DNA from: Rhynchopus sp. YZ270_cl-10
Lineage: Eukaryota; Euglenozoa; Diplonemea; Diplonemida; Diplonemidae
NCBI GenBank assembly: GCA_964035575.1
Contig: OZ037928.1
Span: forward strand, 744,001-808,000
Length of the DNA: 64,000 bases
Reading direction: 5' to 3'
Shown here piece by piece: positions 63,583 through 64,000 of the stretch. Position 1 is the stretch's first letter. Each line of letters opens with the position of its first letter. Below the pieces are notes generated by a model. That model did no database searches. It saw nothing but the letters and a program-made list of their open reading frames with translations, and was not told the DNA's origin. The position numbers and the translations under genes were made by a program.

Positions 63583-64000
63583 CTGTGAAAATAATTGAAA
63601 CATTATTTTTTGAAAAAGATTGTCATAGCATCCGAACGCGGGAATTATGGAAAGAAAAAAAAAAAACAAAGTAAAGTTTACTGGTGTGATCACCCAAACG
63701 GATTACCCCGAAGGTGCTCCGCAAATCTTAATATAGCCCGAACCAGTTCTTCGTGGTTCTCCCGTGGGTTGTCCGTACCCCCTGAATCACACCATTTGCG
63801 AGGAAAATTTGTCATGGCGTTTTTTTTCCCCCTTTCAGAAATCACTTTATTTCACAGCACCGTGAAAAGCAAAGACCGGGATTTAGGACAAAATTCCCAA
63901 GCGTGAAAAAGACGAGAACCAGCCGAGATGGATGAGTTTGTTGAAGTGTGGCTAGATAATCGCCACGCTGGATCTTTATCCTTTCTTTTTTGTATCTTGT
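63583..64000. other. Right edge, probably intron
   Basis: No exon recognised. 63950-64000 repeats the 'gataatcgccacgctggatc' block of about 63273-63325. Confidence 0.4.

Overview
This is a eukaryotic window, most likely from a flagellated protist. It carries a DNAL4-type axonemal dynein light chain, a six-pass class III adenylate cyclase, an LSD1-type zinc-finger protein and several genes with GT-AG introns. All introns I could place in host genes join codons in phase 0, and they are stuffed with short dispersed repeats. A euglenozoan such as a diplonemid would fit (flagellar genes, repeat-filled introns, pyrimidine-rich AG sites just upstream of some start codons). This is only an inference; no rRNA, spliced-leader or mitochondrial marker is present to prove it.

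Layout. 1-6.2 kb: two minus-strand host genes, a WD40/coiled-coil protein with at least four exons that runs off the left edge and a two-RRM protein. 6.2-19 kb: a gene-poor block of DNA-transposon relics. It holds a piggyBac-like element with TTAA duplications, several hairpin MITEs, a 189-bp palindrome, a terminal-inverted-repeat (TIR) element with a 45-copy heptamer array inside, and a TIR element that carries a small three-exon gene. 19.3-21.4 kb: the adenylate cyclase. 21.7-31.5 kb: five head-to-tail paralogs of a leucine-rich-repeat (LRR) family, with an LSD1-type zinc-finger gene on the plus strand between the third and fourth. 33.6-41.2 kb: DNAL4, an unrecognised 174-aa protein, and a C2/SAM protein whose SAM domain is split by an intron. 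41.4-43.0 kb: two abutting TIR elements, one with octamer satellites inside. 43.7-58.1 kb: three more LRR paralogs. The last is interrupted by a complete-looking 7.76-kb LINE flanked by a 20-bp target-site duplication. 58-64 kb: mini-elements, a 1.08-kb TIR element with a coding relic, and the last two exons of a gene that enters from the right edge.

The most interesting items are: (a) the LRR family, with an almost invariant ubiquitin-like-looking head and 5-14 units of 25 residues that look shuffled between paralogs; (b) the LINE, whose ORF1 appears to combine an RNase H-like domain without its usual acidic residues, an OTU cysteine-protease domain and a coiled coil, while its ORF2 has no AUG start; and (c) the small spliced gene inside a TIR element. 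Functions are inferred from motifs read by eye; no database search was run.
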